NCBI GenBank assembly: GCA_052085365.1
Contig: JBQDFP010000005.1
Coordinates: 44,045-108,044, forward strand
Direction: 5' to 3'
DNA: 64,000 bases
Origin: Canibacter sp052085365
GTDB lineage: Bacteria > Actinomycetota > Actinomycetes > Actinomycetales > Microbacteriaceae
The translations under genes and the position numbers were made by a program. Every line of letters begins with the position of its first letter. Within the stretch, counting starts at the first letter, position 1. Below the pieces are notes generated by a model, which was given only the letters and a program-made list of their open reading frames with translations, searched no databases and had not been told where the DNA came from. Below, piece after piece: positions 9,786 through 17,652 of the stretch.

Positions 9786-10198
9786 GTTCAACACCAGATA
9801 GCGACCTACGGTGTCCTTGTGGGAGCGGGTCGTCATACGATGAATGCTGCGGTCCCCTTCACGCCGGAAAGCCAGCGCCAACGGCCGAGAAGCTCATGCG
9901 CTCACGGTATTGCGCTTTCGTATTGCAGCTCCCTGAATATCTGCGTCGGACCTGGCACGAAACGACCCGGCCTGTTGGTCCGGTGCTTAATACCGAAGTG
10001 AAATGGCTGCGTCTGATTATTGACGACACAGAACAGGGCGGGCCGTTCGACGACGCAGGTTACGTCACCTTCACTGCGATAGGCCGTGATGCGACCGGCC
10101 GTTTTGAACAGCGCGAGCGGAGCCGGTTTGTACGAGAACCGGGTAAAAAAGAATCCCGTCGATGGTTTTACATCGACGGGATATCTTCAACTCGCTAA
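9782..10198 (+). CDS. YchJ/UPF0225-family SEC-C motif protein
   Basis: Protein of 138 residues with an N-terminal SEC-C zinc-binding motif (CPCGSG, then YDECCGPLH) followed by the YchJ domain (SRYCAFVL, YLRRTWHETTRP, FVREPGKKESRRWFYIDG). The SEC-C motif binds zinc in SecA and many other proteins; the function of YchJ itself is unknown. The GTG start at 9782 overlaps the permease stop. Its last codons contain an inverted repeat that acts as a terminator for the convergent DEAD-box helicase on the other strand, and the two stop codons overlap by four bases. Confidence 0.85.
   Translation: MSSTPDSDLRCPCGSGSSYDECCGPLHAGKPAPTAEKLMRSRYCAFVLQLPEYLRRTWHETTRPVGPVLNTEVKWLRLIIDDTEQGGPFDDAGYVTFTAIGRDATGRFEQRERSRFVREPGKKESRRWFYIDGISSTR
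10150..10181 (-). terminator. Intrinsic terminator of the DEAD-box helicase, inside the YchJ-like coding region
   Basis: On the minus strand an 11-base perfect stem (TCCCGTCGATG, 10171-10181 with 10154-10164) around a six-base loop is followed by TTCTTTTTTACCC. This is a strong rho-independent terminator lying 14 bases after the helicase stop, within the convergent coding sequence. Confidence 0.7.
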
Positions 10199-11679
10199 CC
10201 CTGGCTGCGCGTTGCGCGACGCCTGTGGCTGTTCGCGGGTCGAGCATTTGACTGACCGCGACTGCCAGACTGGTGACGAACGTTCGAGGAACTGGGGCGT
10301 CCCTGCTTGGTGCCCGCACTTTGCCCAGCACCACCGCCACGACGTGCGCGTTTGCGACGAGCGTTCGCACCCTGCGATTTCCCAACTCCAGCAGCAGAAT
10401 GACCCGCTGCGCGTTGCTGCTCCTGCTGTGCTTCTTCTCGACGGCGTTGAACTGCTTTCGCATTCACCTTCGGTGCAATTTCTCCGACAAGCTCGAGTAC
10501 CGCGCGATCTTTTGCGCTCACACGTTCGGGCTCAACAGTGATCTTGGCTGCTCGAAGCAGCGTACGCATTTCACGACGCTGCTCTGGTAAACAGATCGTT
10601 GCCACGTCGCCCTTACTGCCGGCACGCGCAGTACGCCCTGAACGGTGCAGGTACGCCTTGTGTTCGACGGGTGGATCAACGTGCACGACCAGCTCTACTC
10701 CGTCAACGTGAACACCTCGCGCGGCAACATCTGTAGCAACCAGTACTCGAGATTCTCCGCTAACAAATTCTGCGAGGTTTCTATCCCTAGCATTTTGCGA
10801 CAGATTGCCCTGTAGCTCAACAGCAGGAATACCTTTCGCCGTGAGCTGTTTCGCAAGGCGCTTTGCCTGGTGCTTCATACGGGTGAAGAAAATACGCCGA
10901 CCTGTGCCAGAAGCGAGAGCTTCGATTACTGCCTGCTTGTCGTCCTTACCCGCAACTTCGAATACATGGTGAGTGAGTTCAGGGACCGGTGAGGCTTCGG
11001 AATCTACTGAGCGGTGAACCGGTGAGTTGAGATACTTCTTCACCAGCTTGTCGACTCCGTTATCGAGGGTTGCGCTGAAAAGCAGACGCTGGCCACGCTG
11101 AGGTGTTTTGTCGAGAATACGAGTCACAACAGGCAAAAATCCCATGTCTGCCATGTGATCAGCTTCATCAAGGACCGTGATTTCAACACGAGATAAATCG
11201 ATCACGCGCTGGCGCATCAAGTCGTCGAGACGGCCTGGGGCCGCGACGACAATTTCAACACCCCGTGAAAGTGCATCCTCTTGTCGTTTTTGTGAAACCC
11301 CGCCGAAGATCGTCGTGACGCGAACACCCATCGGCCGAGCGACGAGGTCGATCGTGGCCGCGATTTGAGTCACAAGTTCGCGCGTCGGAGCCAAGACGAT
11401 TGCGCGTGGCGCGCGTGGTGTGCGTCGTTCTCGCAGTTTTGCGTGGAGGTTGATAACCAGCGGTAGCGCAAAAGCCAGGGTCTTTCCAGACCCGGTGCGA
11501 CCGCGTCCGAGGACGTCGCGACCTTTGAGCGTGTCAGGCAGTGTGTCGTACTGAATTGGGAAAGGGGTGGCCTTTCCATCAGCTGCGAGTACGTCGCAGA
11601 TTTCTTGTGGAATGCCCAGCTCATGGAATGAGGGGACAGTTGGTTGCTGCGTAGTGGCAGCGTTTCGATCTTGGTTCAC
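10195..11679 (-). CDS. DEAD-box ATP-dependent RNA helicase
   Basis: RNA helicase of 494 residues. The Q motif region (ATPFPIQYDTLP) is followed by Walker A GRTGSGKT at residues 60-67, then PTRELVTQI, DEAD in VLDEADHMADMGF, SAT in FSATLD, and the C-terminal RecA lobe with VATDVAARGVHV and HRSGRTARAG. A Lys/Arg/Gly-rich, low-complexity tail of about 90 residues follows, as in many actinobacterial RhlE-type helicases, and probably binds RNA. The role is likely ribosome assembly, mRNA decay or cold adaptation. The GTG start at 11679 has no good Shine-Dalgarno. The gene lies downstream of the whiB terminator and carries its own terminator inside the opposing gene. Confidence 0.92.
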   Translation of the reverse strand: MNQDRNAATTQQPTVPSFHELGIPQEICDVLAADGKATPFPIQYDTLPDTLKGRDVLGRGRTGSGKTLAFALPLVINLHAKLRERRTPRAPRAIVLAPTRELVTQIAATIDLVARPMGVRVTTIFGGVSQKRQEDALSRGVEIVVAAPGRLDDLMRQRVIDLSRVEITVLDEADHMADMGFLPVVTRILDKTPQRGQRLLFSATLDNGVDKLVKKYLNSPVHRSVDSEASPVPELTHHVFEVAGKDDKQAVIEALASGTGRRIFFTRMKHQAKRLAKQLTAKGIPAVELQGNLSQNARDRNLAEFVSGESRVLVATDVAARGVHVDGVELVVHVDPPVEHKAYLHRSGRTARAGSKGDVATICLPEQRREMRTLLRAAKITVEPERVSAKDRAVLELVGEIAPKVNAKAVQRRREEAQQEQQRAAGHSAAGVGKSQGANARRKRARRGGGAGQSAGTKQGRPSSSNVRHQSGSRGQSNARPANSHRRRATRSQG

Positions 11680-11700
11680 AAAGTGCTTTCATGCTTGCTG

Positions 11701-11770
11701 AAAATAAAAAGTGCACACACAACAACGTGGGATGGCCCAACAGTTGGATCATCCCACGTTGTTGTGTGTG
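11701..11770 (-). terminator. Strong intrinsic terminator of whiB
   Basis: A perfect 20-base stem (11714-11733 with 11751-11770) encloses a 17-base loop that itself contains CCAAC/GTTGG. On the minus strand it is followed by CACTTTTTATTTT. It sits 48 bp after the whiB stop and isolates the downstream helicase. Confidence 0.85.
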
Positions 11771-11817
11771 ATTCGCTTCGGATTTTCAGATTCAGAAGCG
11801 AAAAAGGTTTGAGAGAG

Positions 11818-12066
11818 TTAGCTTGCGCGGCGTGCACGAGCGGCGCGGCGTTTCAGCGTGCGACGCTCGTCCTCGTTCAGCCCGCCCCAAACACCATAAT
11901 CTTGGTTGGTGTCCATTGCGTACTGCAGGCACATTTCGGTGACGCTGCAGCTAGCGCACACAGCTTTTGCACGCTCGATCTGATCGAGTGCGGGTCCAGT
12001 GTTCCCAACCGGAAAAAACAGTTCCGGGTCGGCATTTAGACATGCTGCTTGCTCACGCCAGTCCAT
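11818..12066 (-). CDS. WhiB-family iron-sulfur transcription regulator, WhiB1-like
   Basis: Small actinobacteria-specific regulator of 82 residues. The four cluster-binding cysteines are C9, C37, C40 and C46 (C-x2-C-x5-C), followed by the GVWGG turn and the basic segment DERRTLKRRAARARR that contacts DNA. The N-terminal MDWREQAACLNADPELFFP and the overall size fit WhiB1/WhiE-type proteins. Proteins of this class carry an NO- and O2-sensitive [4Fe-4S] cluster and bind the principal sigma factor. The ATG at 12066 has AGGAGG eight bases upstream, which rules out the longer reading from 12132. It is monocistronic, with a strong terminator. Confidence 0.92.
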   Translation of the reverse strand: MDWREQAACLNADPELFFPVGNTGPALDQIERAKAVCASCSVTEMCLQYAMDTNQDYGVWGGLNEDERRTLKRRAARARRAS

Positions 12067-12254
12067 TACGAAATCCTCCTCAGTGATCACGCGCGCACCC
12101 CGGGTAAGATAAAGATGCTGAGCCCTCTGCACACCTGGAAACGTTGTAGAAGAGAACTACACGTCGGTGTGCGCGAAACTCAATTACCTTATATGGTTCC
12201 ATGTGAACGTCAGGTAAGCAAGCATTATTTTTCTCGCTGGAAGGGAAACCTCAG

Positions 12255-12692
12255 GTGAACAGTCAAAACTCTGAGCCGACGTCCAGACCAGGAAAGGCCT
12301 GGTCACTGCTTATTGGCGTACTCATTATCGAGACAATCGGAGCCGCGGCACTCACGTGGATCGCTGTCACCGGTGCTATCGGGGCAGTTAATCAACCATT
12401 TACAGATGTGATGAGTCTGTTAGTCATGGCAGTGATTGCTTTTGTGTTTACGATTGTTTGTCTGGCGGGGGCCCTTGCGCGCCGAGGATGGTCCCGTGCG
12501 GCGAGTCTGACCCTTCAAATTCTAGCTTTTGCTGTCGCGACTGCCATGTTGCAAGGTATTTTAGGGACGAAAACGCTCGCGTGGTTGCTCATCGTGATGA
12601 CCATTGTGGGAATCATCGGGGTCGTGCTTGCCAGATCCCCAGATCAAATGCTTGACAACCCGGACGATCAACAACGCGTCGAGGACCTATAA
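12255..12692 (+). CDS. Small integral membrane protein, four helices
   Basis: Protein of 145 residues, start GTG at 12255, with four predicted membrane helices (roughly residues 15-38, 52-75, 82-100 and 106-125), a short basic loop ARRGWSRA between helices 2 and 3, and an acidic C-terminal tail. No catalytic or binding motif is visible and I do not recognise a named family. It is transcribed divergently from whiB and converges on bcp. Hypothetical. Confidence 0.7.
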   Translation: MNSQNSEPTSRPGKAWSLLIGVLIIETIGAAALTWIAVTGAIGAVNQPFTDVMSLLVMAVIAFVFTIVCLAGALARRGWSRAASLTLQILAFAVATAMLQGILGTKTLAWLLIVMTIVGIIGVVLARSPDQMLDNPDDQQRVEDL

Positions 12693-12714
12693 AAACCTGC
12701 GTTATCGCGACGCA
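12691..12714 (-). terminator. Weak intrinsic terminator after bcp
   Basis: On the minus strand TGCGT/ACGCA forms a short stem around a seven-base loop, followed by GGTTTTTATAGG. It lies between the convergent bcp and membrane-protein stops, in the only 27 bp available. Confidence 0.4.
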
Positions 12715-12719
12715 AATGT

Positions 12720-13202
12720 TTACCCGTCAAGACCAAGCAACTTGCGGATTCGAGACACGTGGCCCGTCGCTTTTACATTGCGCAGTGCGTGCTCAATTAT
12801 GCCCTCGGAATTGATGACGAATGTTGAACGGATCACGCCTTCAACCTTCTTTCCGTAGAGATTCTTTTCGCCGTAAGCACCGTAGGCGCGGTGAACATCG
12901 AGGGATTCGTCACTGACGAGCGGGTACTCGAGTGCGTCACGCTCGGCAAACTTGCGCTGCTTGTCAACGCTATCTTTTGAAATTCCTATAACTTCGTAGC
13001 TACGAGCCTGGAGTGATTCGATTGAGTCTCGGAAATCACAGGCTTCTTTGGTGCACCCCGGTGTCATCGCTGCAGGATAGAAAAACAAGATCACATTCTT
13101 GCCACGGTAATCAGAAAGCGTAACGTTTTCGCCGTTTTGATCAGAAAGAGTGAAATCGGGAGCTGAATCTCCAGCAGCGATGGGGTGGGCTTTTGTCGTC
13201 AT
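12720..13202 (-). CDS. bcp: Thioredoxin-dependent peroxiredoxin, Bcp/PrxQ type
   Basis: Peroxiredoxin of 160 residues that reduces hydrogen and organic peroxides with thioredoxin as electron donor. The AhpC/TSA fold motif FFYPAAMTPGCTKEACDF holds the peroxidatic Cys50 and resolving Cys55, the C-x4-C arrangement of atypical two-Cys PrxQ proteins; the usual Lys after ..YP is replaced by Ala. The ATG at 13202 has GGAG seven bases ahead, inside the last codons of rsgA, and only four bases separate the two genes, so it is the third cistron of aroA-rsgA-bcp. Its position next to the sigH-rsrA thiol-stress regulon is consistent with a redox role. Confidence 0.92.
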   Translation of the reverse strand: MTTKAHPIAAGDSAPDFTLSDQNGENVTLSDYRGKNVILFFYPAAMTPGCTKEACDFRDSIESLQARSYEVIGISKDSVDKQRKFAERDALEYPLVSDESLDVHRAYGAYGEKNLYGKKVEGVIRSTFVINSEGIIEHALRNVKATGHVSRIRKLLGLDG

Positions 13203-13206
13203 ATGG

Positions 13207-14250
13207 TTATCTCCGTTCATCAGGGAGGAGGCGTCGAAGTGATTCCACGCGCTCCTGCCCGCTCGTGTCAAGTCGTCCATCAGCCATTGCAGCATCCAGT
13301 TCACAGTCAGGGGAATCCACACGGTGTGTGCACCCTCGAGGGCACTGGTCAATGATTTCCGCAAGGTCTTCAAAACCGCGCAAGACATTTTCAGCAGTAA
13401 CATGACCGAGCCCAAATGAACGCACACCCGGGGTGTCGATCACCCAGCCGCTCCGGCGACCGTCTACTACTTTGAGGGCGCGTGAGGAAGATGAAGTGTG
13501 GCGTCCTCGGCCAGTGACTTCGTTCACATGCCCAATTGCGCGATCTGCGTCAGGCACAAGCCGGTTGATCAGTGTCGACTTACCAACACCGGAATGACCG
13601 ACGAACACTGTCGTATGACCGAGCAGAGCACGTGTGAGTTCCTCTGTTGGTTCGTTGTTCGGCGACGAAAGGAACACGGGAACTTCGAGTCCTTGAAAGT
13701 GCGCTAAGAAGTCGCCTGGGTCAGCCAAGTCAGTTTTCGTGACACACAAGATCGGTCGGATCCTGGCGTCGTAGGCCGCAACGAGGTATCGGTCAACGAG
13801 ACGAACGCGCGGTTCAGGATTTGCGGCAGCCACAACGATCAACAACTGGTCAGCGTTAGCCACAACCACCCGTTCGACACGGTCAGAGTCGTCTGCGCTT
13901 CTTCGGAGCAGGGTCGTGCGTTCGATCACCGAGACTATACGCGCAAGGGTGCCCGCAGTTCCGCTCGTATCGCCGACAAGTTTGACTCGGTCACCGGTCA
14001 CGATTGGCGTCTTACGGAGTTCTCTGGCGCGCGCAGCTACGACAGTACGTTCAGGCTCTTGCTCCGTTTGGACCACCGCAGTATATCGTCCACGATCAAC
14101 CCCAGTGACCATGCCTGTTATGGAGTCAGCATGATCTGGGCGGCGTTTCGTTCGAGGTCGGTTTGCTTTTGGATTCGGTCGAACCCTGACTCGATCGACA
14201 TATTCCTCATATTGATCTTCAGGATCGTCACCAAGTGGAAACCTGCTCAT
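13207..14250 (-). CDS. rsgA: Ribosome small-subunit-dependent GTPase RsgA
   Basis: Circularly permuted GTPase of 347 residues that assists late 30S assembly. An N-terminal OB domain (residues about 43-115) precedes the permuted G domain: G4 TKTD at 171-174, G1 GHSGVGKS at 218-225, and G3 DTPG at 272-275. The C-terminal zinc site is seen as C303, C307, H309 and C316 (CPRGCTH then PDC). The start ATG overlaps the aroA stop by four bases, so translation is coupled. The gene order aroA-rsgA next to sigH/sigR-rsrA is conserved in many actinobacteria. Confidence 0.95.
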   Translation of the reverse strand: MSRFPLGDDPEDQYEEYVDRVRVRPNPKANRPRTKRRPDHADSITGMVTGVDRGRYTAVVQTEQEPERTVVAARARELRKTPIVTGDRVKLVGDTSGTAGTLARIVSVIERTTLLRRSADDSDRVERVVVANADQLLIVVAAANPEPRVRLVDRYLVAAYDARIRPILCVTKTDLADPGDFLAHFQGLEVPVFLSSPNNEPTEELTRALLGHTTVFVGHSGVGKSTLINRLVPDADRAIGHVNEVTGRGRHTSSSSRALKVVDGRRSGWVIDTPGVRSFGLGHVTAENVLRGFEDLAEIIDQCPRGCTHRVDSPDCELDAAMADGRLDTSGQERVESLRRLLPDERR

Positions 14251-15710
14251 GAAAAAGTTCCCGTAGTGGGGTCAAACACCCACTTTTCTGGCTTCGGGTC
14301 CTGTGACGTCGAGGTTTCAGCGTCGTCGTTACTCGGGCCAGCACTCGGTGCCGACACGATACCGAGCATGTCTTCCCACATGTGTGTGAAATGCGGCATG
14401 GTCTTTGACGTGCATTCAATATCGTCCACGACCACATCGTGTACAGCGAGGCCAATTACCGCTCCCGTAGTTGCCATACGGTGATCAGCGTAGGCCTTCC
14501 AAACGCCACCATGCAGCGGGACTGGTTCAATCGCGATACCGTCTTCGAGCTCGCGTGCACGACCGCCGAGGGAATTAATATTCTCGATCAGCGCCGCAAT
14601 GCGGTCGGTCTCATGATGTCTCGTGTGACCGATCCCGGTAATGGTACTCGGCCCACTTGCGATTGCTGCAAGTCCAACAAGGGTGGGGGAGAGCTCACCG
14701 GCCTCAGGAATATGCAGGTTTACCCCGGCAAGTGTGGTCGGTCCGGTTACTGTCAGAACATCTCCAACTTTTTCAGCTGTAGCACCAAAAGCGGTCAGGA
14801 TAGAACGCAACTGGTCACCCACCTGAGTTGTTTCATCGGGCCAGTTCGGCACACTCACCGTGCCGCCGGTAGCAAGGGCAGCAGCAAGGAACGGTGCTGC
14901 ATTCGAAAGGTCAGGCTCGATTGTGACGTCACGCGGTTGAATGGGGCCGGGGAAGACTCGCCATTCCCCCTCAGCTGGGCGATCGGTCCGTACACCACGT
15001 GCTTCAAGACTTGCCAGTGTCATCTCAATATGCGGCACGCTCGGCAAGCGCTCGCCAGTGTGCACCACGTGAGCACCTTCGTCGAAAGCCGGGGCGGAAA
15101 GCAGTAAACCAGACACAAACTGGCTCGAAAGCGACGCATCAATTTCCACGCGGCCACCTCGAAGTGAGCCTTGTCCGTGCACCGTGAACGGCAACACGCC
15201 GCGTCCTTCGTCAGCGATGTCTGCACCGAGTGCCGAAAGGCCACGCAAAAGTTCTCGCATCGGTCGTTTTCTGGCGTAAGGATCACCGTCGAAAGCGACA
15301 GGACCGAGCGCGAGGGCCGCAACCGGCGGTATGAATCGCATAACCGTGCCAGCCAGTCCACATGCGACACTTGTTGATCCACGGAGCTCTTCTGGTGGAA
15401 TCACTCGTAGATCGGGACCATTCGGGGTGCCGCTATCTACGTCTTGGAACTCCACGCCCAACGCCTTCAACGCATCGAGCATCAGGGTCGCATCACGGGA
15501 ATACAGCGGCGCGCGCACCAGGCCGGGCCCCTCCGCGAGAGCGGCCACAACGAGTTCACGATTCATCAGCGATTTCGAGCCGGGAAGATGCACCTCCGCC
15601 GAAATTGGCTCGTTCGGTGTCGGTGCTGGCCATGGTTCAACCTCAGGCGCACCGGCATCGCCGAAACGGTCGGGATCTTCATTTTCACGCGTCTTCTTTG
15701 CCACAAACAT
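14247..15710 (-). CDS. aroA: 3-phosphoshikimate 1-carboxyvinyltransferase (EPSP synthase)
   Basis: Sixth step of the shikimate pathway, transferring enolpyruvate from PEP to shikimate-3-phosphate; cytoplasmic, 487 residues. Signature segments are HLPGSKSLMNRELV (substrate-binding Lys-Ser), the LAGTVMRF motif with a Gly-Thr where most enzymes have LGNAGTAMR, SLSSQFVSGLL, EPDLSNAAPFLAAAL and YADHRMATTGAVIG. An N-terminal extension of about 35 residues, rich in charged residues, precedes the fold. The start is set at ATG 15710, which has GGTAGG nine bases upstream; GTG codons at 15713 and 15716 are alternatives. First gene of aroA-rsgA-bcp, divergent from sigH. Confidence 0.93.
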   Translation of the reverse strand: MFVAKKTRENEDPDRFGDAGAPEVEPWPAPTPNEPISAEVHLPGSKSLMNRELVVAALAEGPGLVRAPLYSRDATLMLDALKALGVEFQDVDSGTPNGPDLRVIPPEELRGSTSVACGLAGTVMRFIPPVAALALGPVAFDGDPYARKRPMRELLRGLSALGADIADEGRGVLPFTVHGQGSLRGGRVEIDASLSSQFVSGLLLSAPAFDEGAHVVHTGERLPSVPHIEMTLASLEARGVRTDRPAEGEWRVFPGPIQPRDVTIEPDLSNAAPFLAAALATGGTVSVPNWPDETTQVGDQLRSILTAFGATAEKVGDVLTVTGPTTLAGVNLHIPEAGELSPTLVGLAAIASGPSTITGIGHTRHHETDRIAALIENINSLGGRARELEDGIAIEPVPLHGGVWKAYADHRMATTGAVIGLAVHDVVVDDIECTSKTMPHFTHMWEDMLGIVSAPSAGPSNDDAETSTSQDPKPEKWVFDPTTGTFS

Positions 15711-15739
15711 CACCACCAGCCTACCTGGTTTAGATCAGG

Positions 15740-15765
15740 GGAATATTTCGAAGCAATTTACAGTT
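15740..15765 (+). promoter_or_regulatory. SigH/SigR-type promoter of sigH
   Basis: GGAAT (15740-15744), exactly 18 bases, then GTT (15763-15765). This is the consensus of promoters read by thiol-stress sigma factors SigR/SigH, so sigH is predicted to activate its own transcription. An in-frame GTG lies seven bases after GTT. Confidence 0.75.
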
Positions 15766-15772
15766 ACAACCA

Positions 15773-15940
15773 GTGACCGCCGACGCAGAAGGAAGCCCAA
15801 TGATCGACACACTCACGCGCTCCAGCCAGGCGCGAACGCGTGTGCAGAAGGCTGCCTATATGTCGTCTCGACTCGCGAGCTGCGCGAGATCGAGTCGGTT
15901 CGCCAACCTGAATCCTGATGCCCCCGTACACTGGGAGGCG
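15773..15940 (+). other. N-terminal extension of SigH (predicted longer isoform)
   Basis: The sigH reading frame stays open for 56 codons upstream of the ATG at 15941, back to a GTG at 15773. That GTG is seven bases after the GTT of the SigH-type promoter, the position where transcription should begin, so a leaderless message would encode the longer protein. Streptomyces coelicolor makes a comparable unstable SigR isoform with a 55-residue extension from its SigR-dependent promoter. The extension here is basic and Ser/Arg-rich with no domain. Confidence 0.6.
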
Positions 15941-16582
15941 ATGAGTAAGATAGCGAGCACCTCGACAGGTGACACAGACGTTGAAGATAGTGGTCTTGCT
16001 GAGACTGCTAGCGAGCGCCAGGCGCGTTTTGAACGCGAGGCGCTGCCCTTCTTGGACCAGCTGTATGGCTCCGCCATGAAGATGACACGTAAACCGCAAG
16101 ATGCGCAAGATCTCGTGCAGGAGACCTATCTTCGTGCCTATCAAGCGTTTGCAAGCTTTACTGCGGGGACCAACCTCAAAGCTTGGCTTTACCGAATTAT
16201 GACCAACGCGTACATCAACCGGTATCGCAAACAACAGCGTGAACCATATGCCGACGCGGTTGAAGATCTCGCGGATTGGCAGCTTGGCGGAGCCGAATCA
16301 ACCACTGCAAGCTCATCGCGTTCAGCAGAAGCCGAAGCGATCGATCGCACGCCAGCATCAGTCGTGACCCAAGCGTTGCAAGAACTTGCTGAAGATTTTC
16401 GCATCGTCGTTCTTCTCGCTGACGTCCAAGGATTTAGATACCAAGAAATAGCAGACATGATGGAAACCCCTATCGGCACAGTGATGAGCCGCTTACATCG
16501 CGGGCGACGTCAGCTTCGTGAAGCACTCGCTGACTATGCGAGTGAACAGGGAATTACCAATGCACAGAACGGAGGCAAGTGA
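15941..16582 (+). CDS. sigH: ECF RNA polymerase sigma factor, SigH/SigR type
   Basis: ECF sigma factor of 213 residues from ATG 15941, controlling the response to oxidation of thiols. Region 2 runs from ARFEREALPFLDQLYG through DLVQETYLRAYQAF and TNLKAWLYRIMTNAYINRYRK. Region 4 includes FRIVVLLADVQGFRYQEIADMM and the recognition helix GTVMSRLHRGRRQLREAL. The acidic linker between the two is typical of SigH. GGGAGG lies only two bases before the ATG, an unusually tight spacing, and a longer form from GTG 15773 is likely. The rsrA anti-sigma gene follows with a one-base overlap. Expected targets are thioredoxin, mycothiol and protein-quality genes. Confidence 0.93.
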   Translation: MSKIASTSTGDTDVEDSGLAETASERQARFEREALPFLDQLYGSAMKMTRKPQDAQDLVQETYLRAYQAFASFTAGTNLKAWLYRIMTNAYINRYRKQQREPYADAVEDLADWQLGGAESTTASSSRSAEAEAIDRTPASVVTQALQELAEDFRIVVLLADVQGFRYQEIADMMETPIGTVMSRLHRGRRQLREALADYASEQGITNAQNGGK

Positions 16583-16857
16583 TGAGTGATTGTGATTGCG
16601 CTACGCTCCGCGCCGGAATTGAAGAACTCCTGCATAACGAACTGTGTGCTGAGGAGTCCGCGCCGTTGCGTAAACACCTGGAAGAGTGCCCGGACTGTCA
16701 AAATGAGGAAGCTGCCTTAACACGTTTAACGCAAGCCGTTCGTCGCGCATGCGAAGACAAAGCGCCGACGTCATTACGTGATGCCATTGCTGCGGGCTTA
16801 CGCGAAGTGCAGGATGACGATCACTTCAAGTCATCTCCCGCTACAAGTCAGGGTTAG
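16582..16857 (+). CDS. rsrA: Zinc anti-sigma factor RsrA/RshA
   Basis: Redox-sensing ZAS-family anti-sigma factor of 91 residues that holds SigH inactive under reducing conditions and releases it when its thiols form a disulfide. The signature H32-x3-C36-x2-C39 (HLEECPDC) is present, with further cysteines C4, C6 and C22, one of which supplies the remaining zinc or trigger thiol. The start ATG at 16582 overlaps the sigH stop (TGATG) and has GGAGG six bases upstream; a GTG three bases earlier is less well placed. Its last 17 bases overlap the convergent phosphatase gene. Confidence 0.93.
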   Translation: MSDCDCATLRAGIEELLHNELCAEESAPLRKHLEECPDCQNEEAALTRLTQAVRRACEDKAPTSLRDAIAAGLREVQDDDHFKSSPATSQG

Positions 16858-17575
16858 TCAGGCGAGTACGGAGCGTCTCAATGACCGTGTGATCGACGCG
16901 GTGAGCGCTGAGATAGTTCAACACTGAGCCGTGTTCGCGATCAATTTTCGTCAGAGTCTGGTCCAAGGCTTCTGCCGGAGTTGACGCGATAAGCCCCACA
17001 GTTTGTTCATCAGGATCATAGCCAAGTTCGCGGAGCTTCGTGACGTAATTGTGAAGCCATTCACCATTCAAATGCTGCTCTGAGGCTGCGTAGTCAGTAA
17101 GTACTTCGTCGCGGTCTGCGCCGAGTGCGAGGAGAGTTAGCGAGGCTACTGCACCGGTACGGTCCTTACCTGCGGTGCAGTGGAAAAGGATACCTCCGTC
17201 ATCGGCTTGGTTCGCGATTTGTATGATTACTTGCCCAAGCTCGTTGCCGTGCTGAAAGTAGATGAGATCTGTCAGATCAAAAATGCTTAAACGCCTGCTG
17301 ACGTGCGATGCAGCGTCAGGGAAAATAGGTTGCTCGATGGTCGTGACCGTTTTCGGTATCCGGTTGGGGTATTCATTGCGCTCGTTAGGGTCGCGTAAGT
17401 CAATTACGGTGCGGACCCCCAAATCAGCGAGATCACGACCTGTATCCGGGGTGAGCTGGTGCAGCGCATCTGCCCGAAACAGTGCGCGTTCACGAATTAC
17501 ACCATCGGCAACACGAAAGCCCGCGAAGTCGCGAAGATTATATGTACCTGGAATATCGATTCGAGTGCTCACCAT
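16841..17575 (-). CDS. Tyrosine-protein phosphatase (DSP-like, cysteine-dependent)
   Basis: Protein of 244 residues from the actinobacterial tyrosine/lipid phosphatase family (PtpB-like). The P-loop HCTAGKDRTG holds the nucleophile C133 and R139, with Lys at the position typical of phosphatases that also accept phosphoinositides. The N-terminus NLRDFAGF and VIDLRDPNERNEYP are family markers, and D63 in the second may assist catalysis. No signal peptide is visible. The start is ATG 17575; GTG 17572 has a better spacing to AAGG. It overlaps rsrA convergently by 17 bp and nothing ties it functionally to the sigma factor. Confidence 0.85.
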   Translation of the reverse strand: MVSTRIDIPGTYNLRDFAGFRVADGVIRERALFRADALHQLTPDTGRDLADLGVRTVIDLRDPNERNEYPNRIPKTVTTIEQPIFPDAASHVSRRLSIFDLTDLIYFQHGNELGQVIIQIANQADDGGILFHCTAGKDRTGAVASLTLLALGADRDEVLTDYAASEQHLNGEWLHNYVTKLRELGYDPDEQTVGLIASTPAEALDQTLTKIDREHGSVLNYLSAHRVDHTVIETLRTRLTNPDL

Positions 17576-17652
17576 ATGCCTTATGGTGCCGACCTAATAT
17601 GAGCACTGGCTGAATTTGAGGTGTTCGTGAAATCGGTGATTGCAGCTGAGAA

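Noticed and set aside
15764..16234. Open frame of 156 codons antisense to the start of sigH
   Set aside because: It would sit over the SigH-type promoter and region 2 of the sigma factor; no motif in the product.
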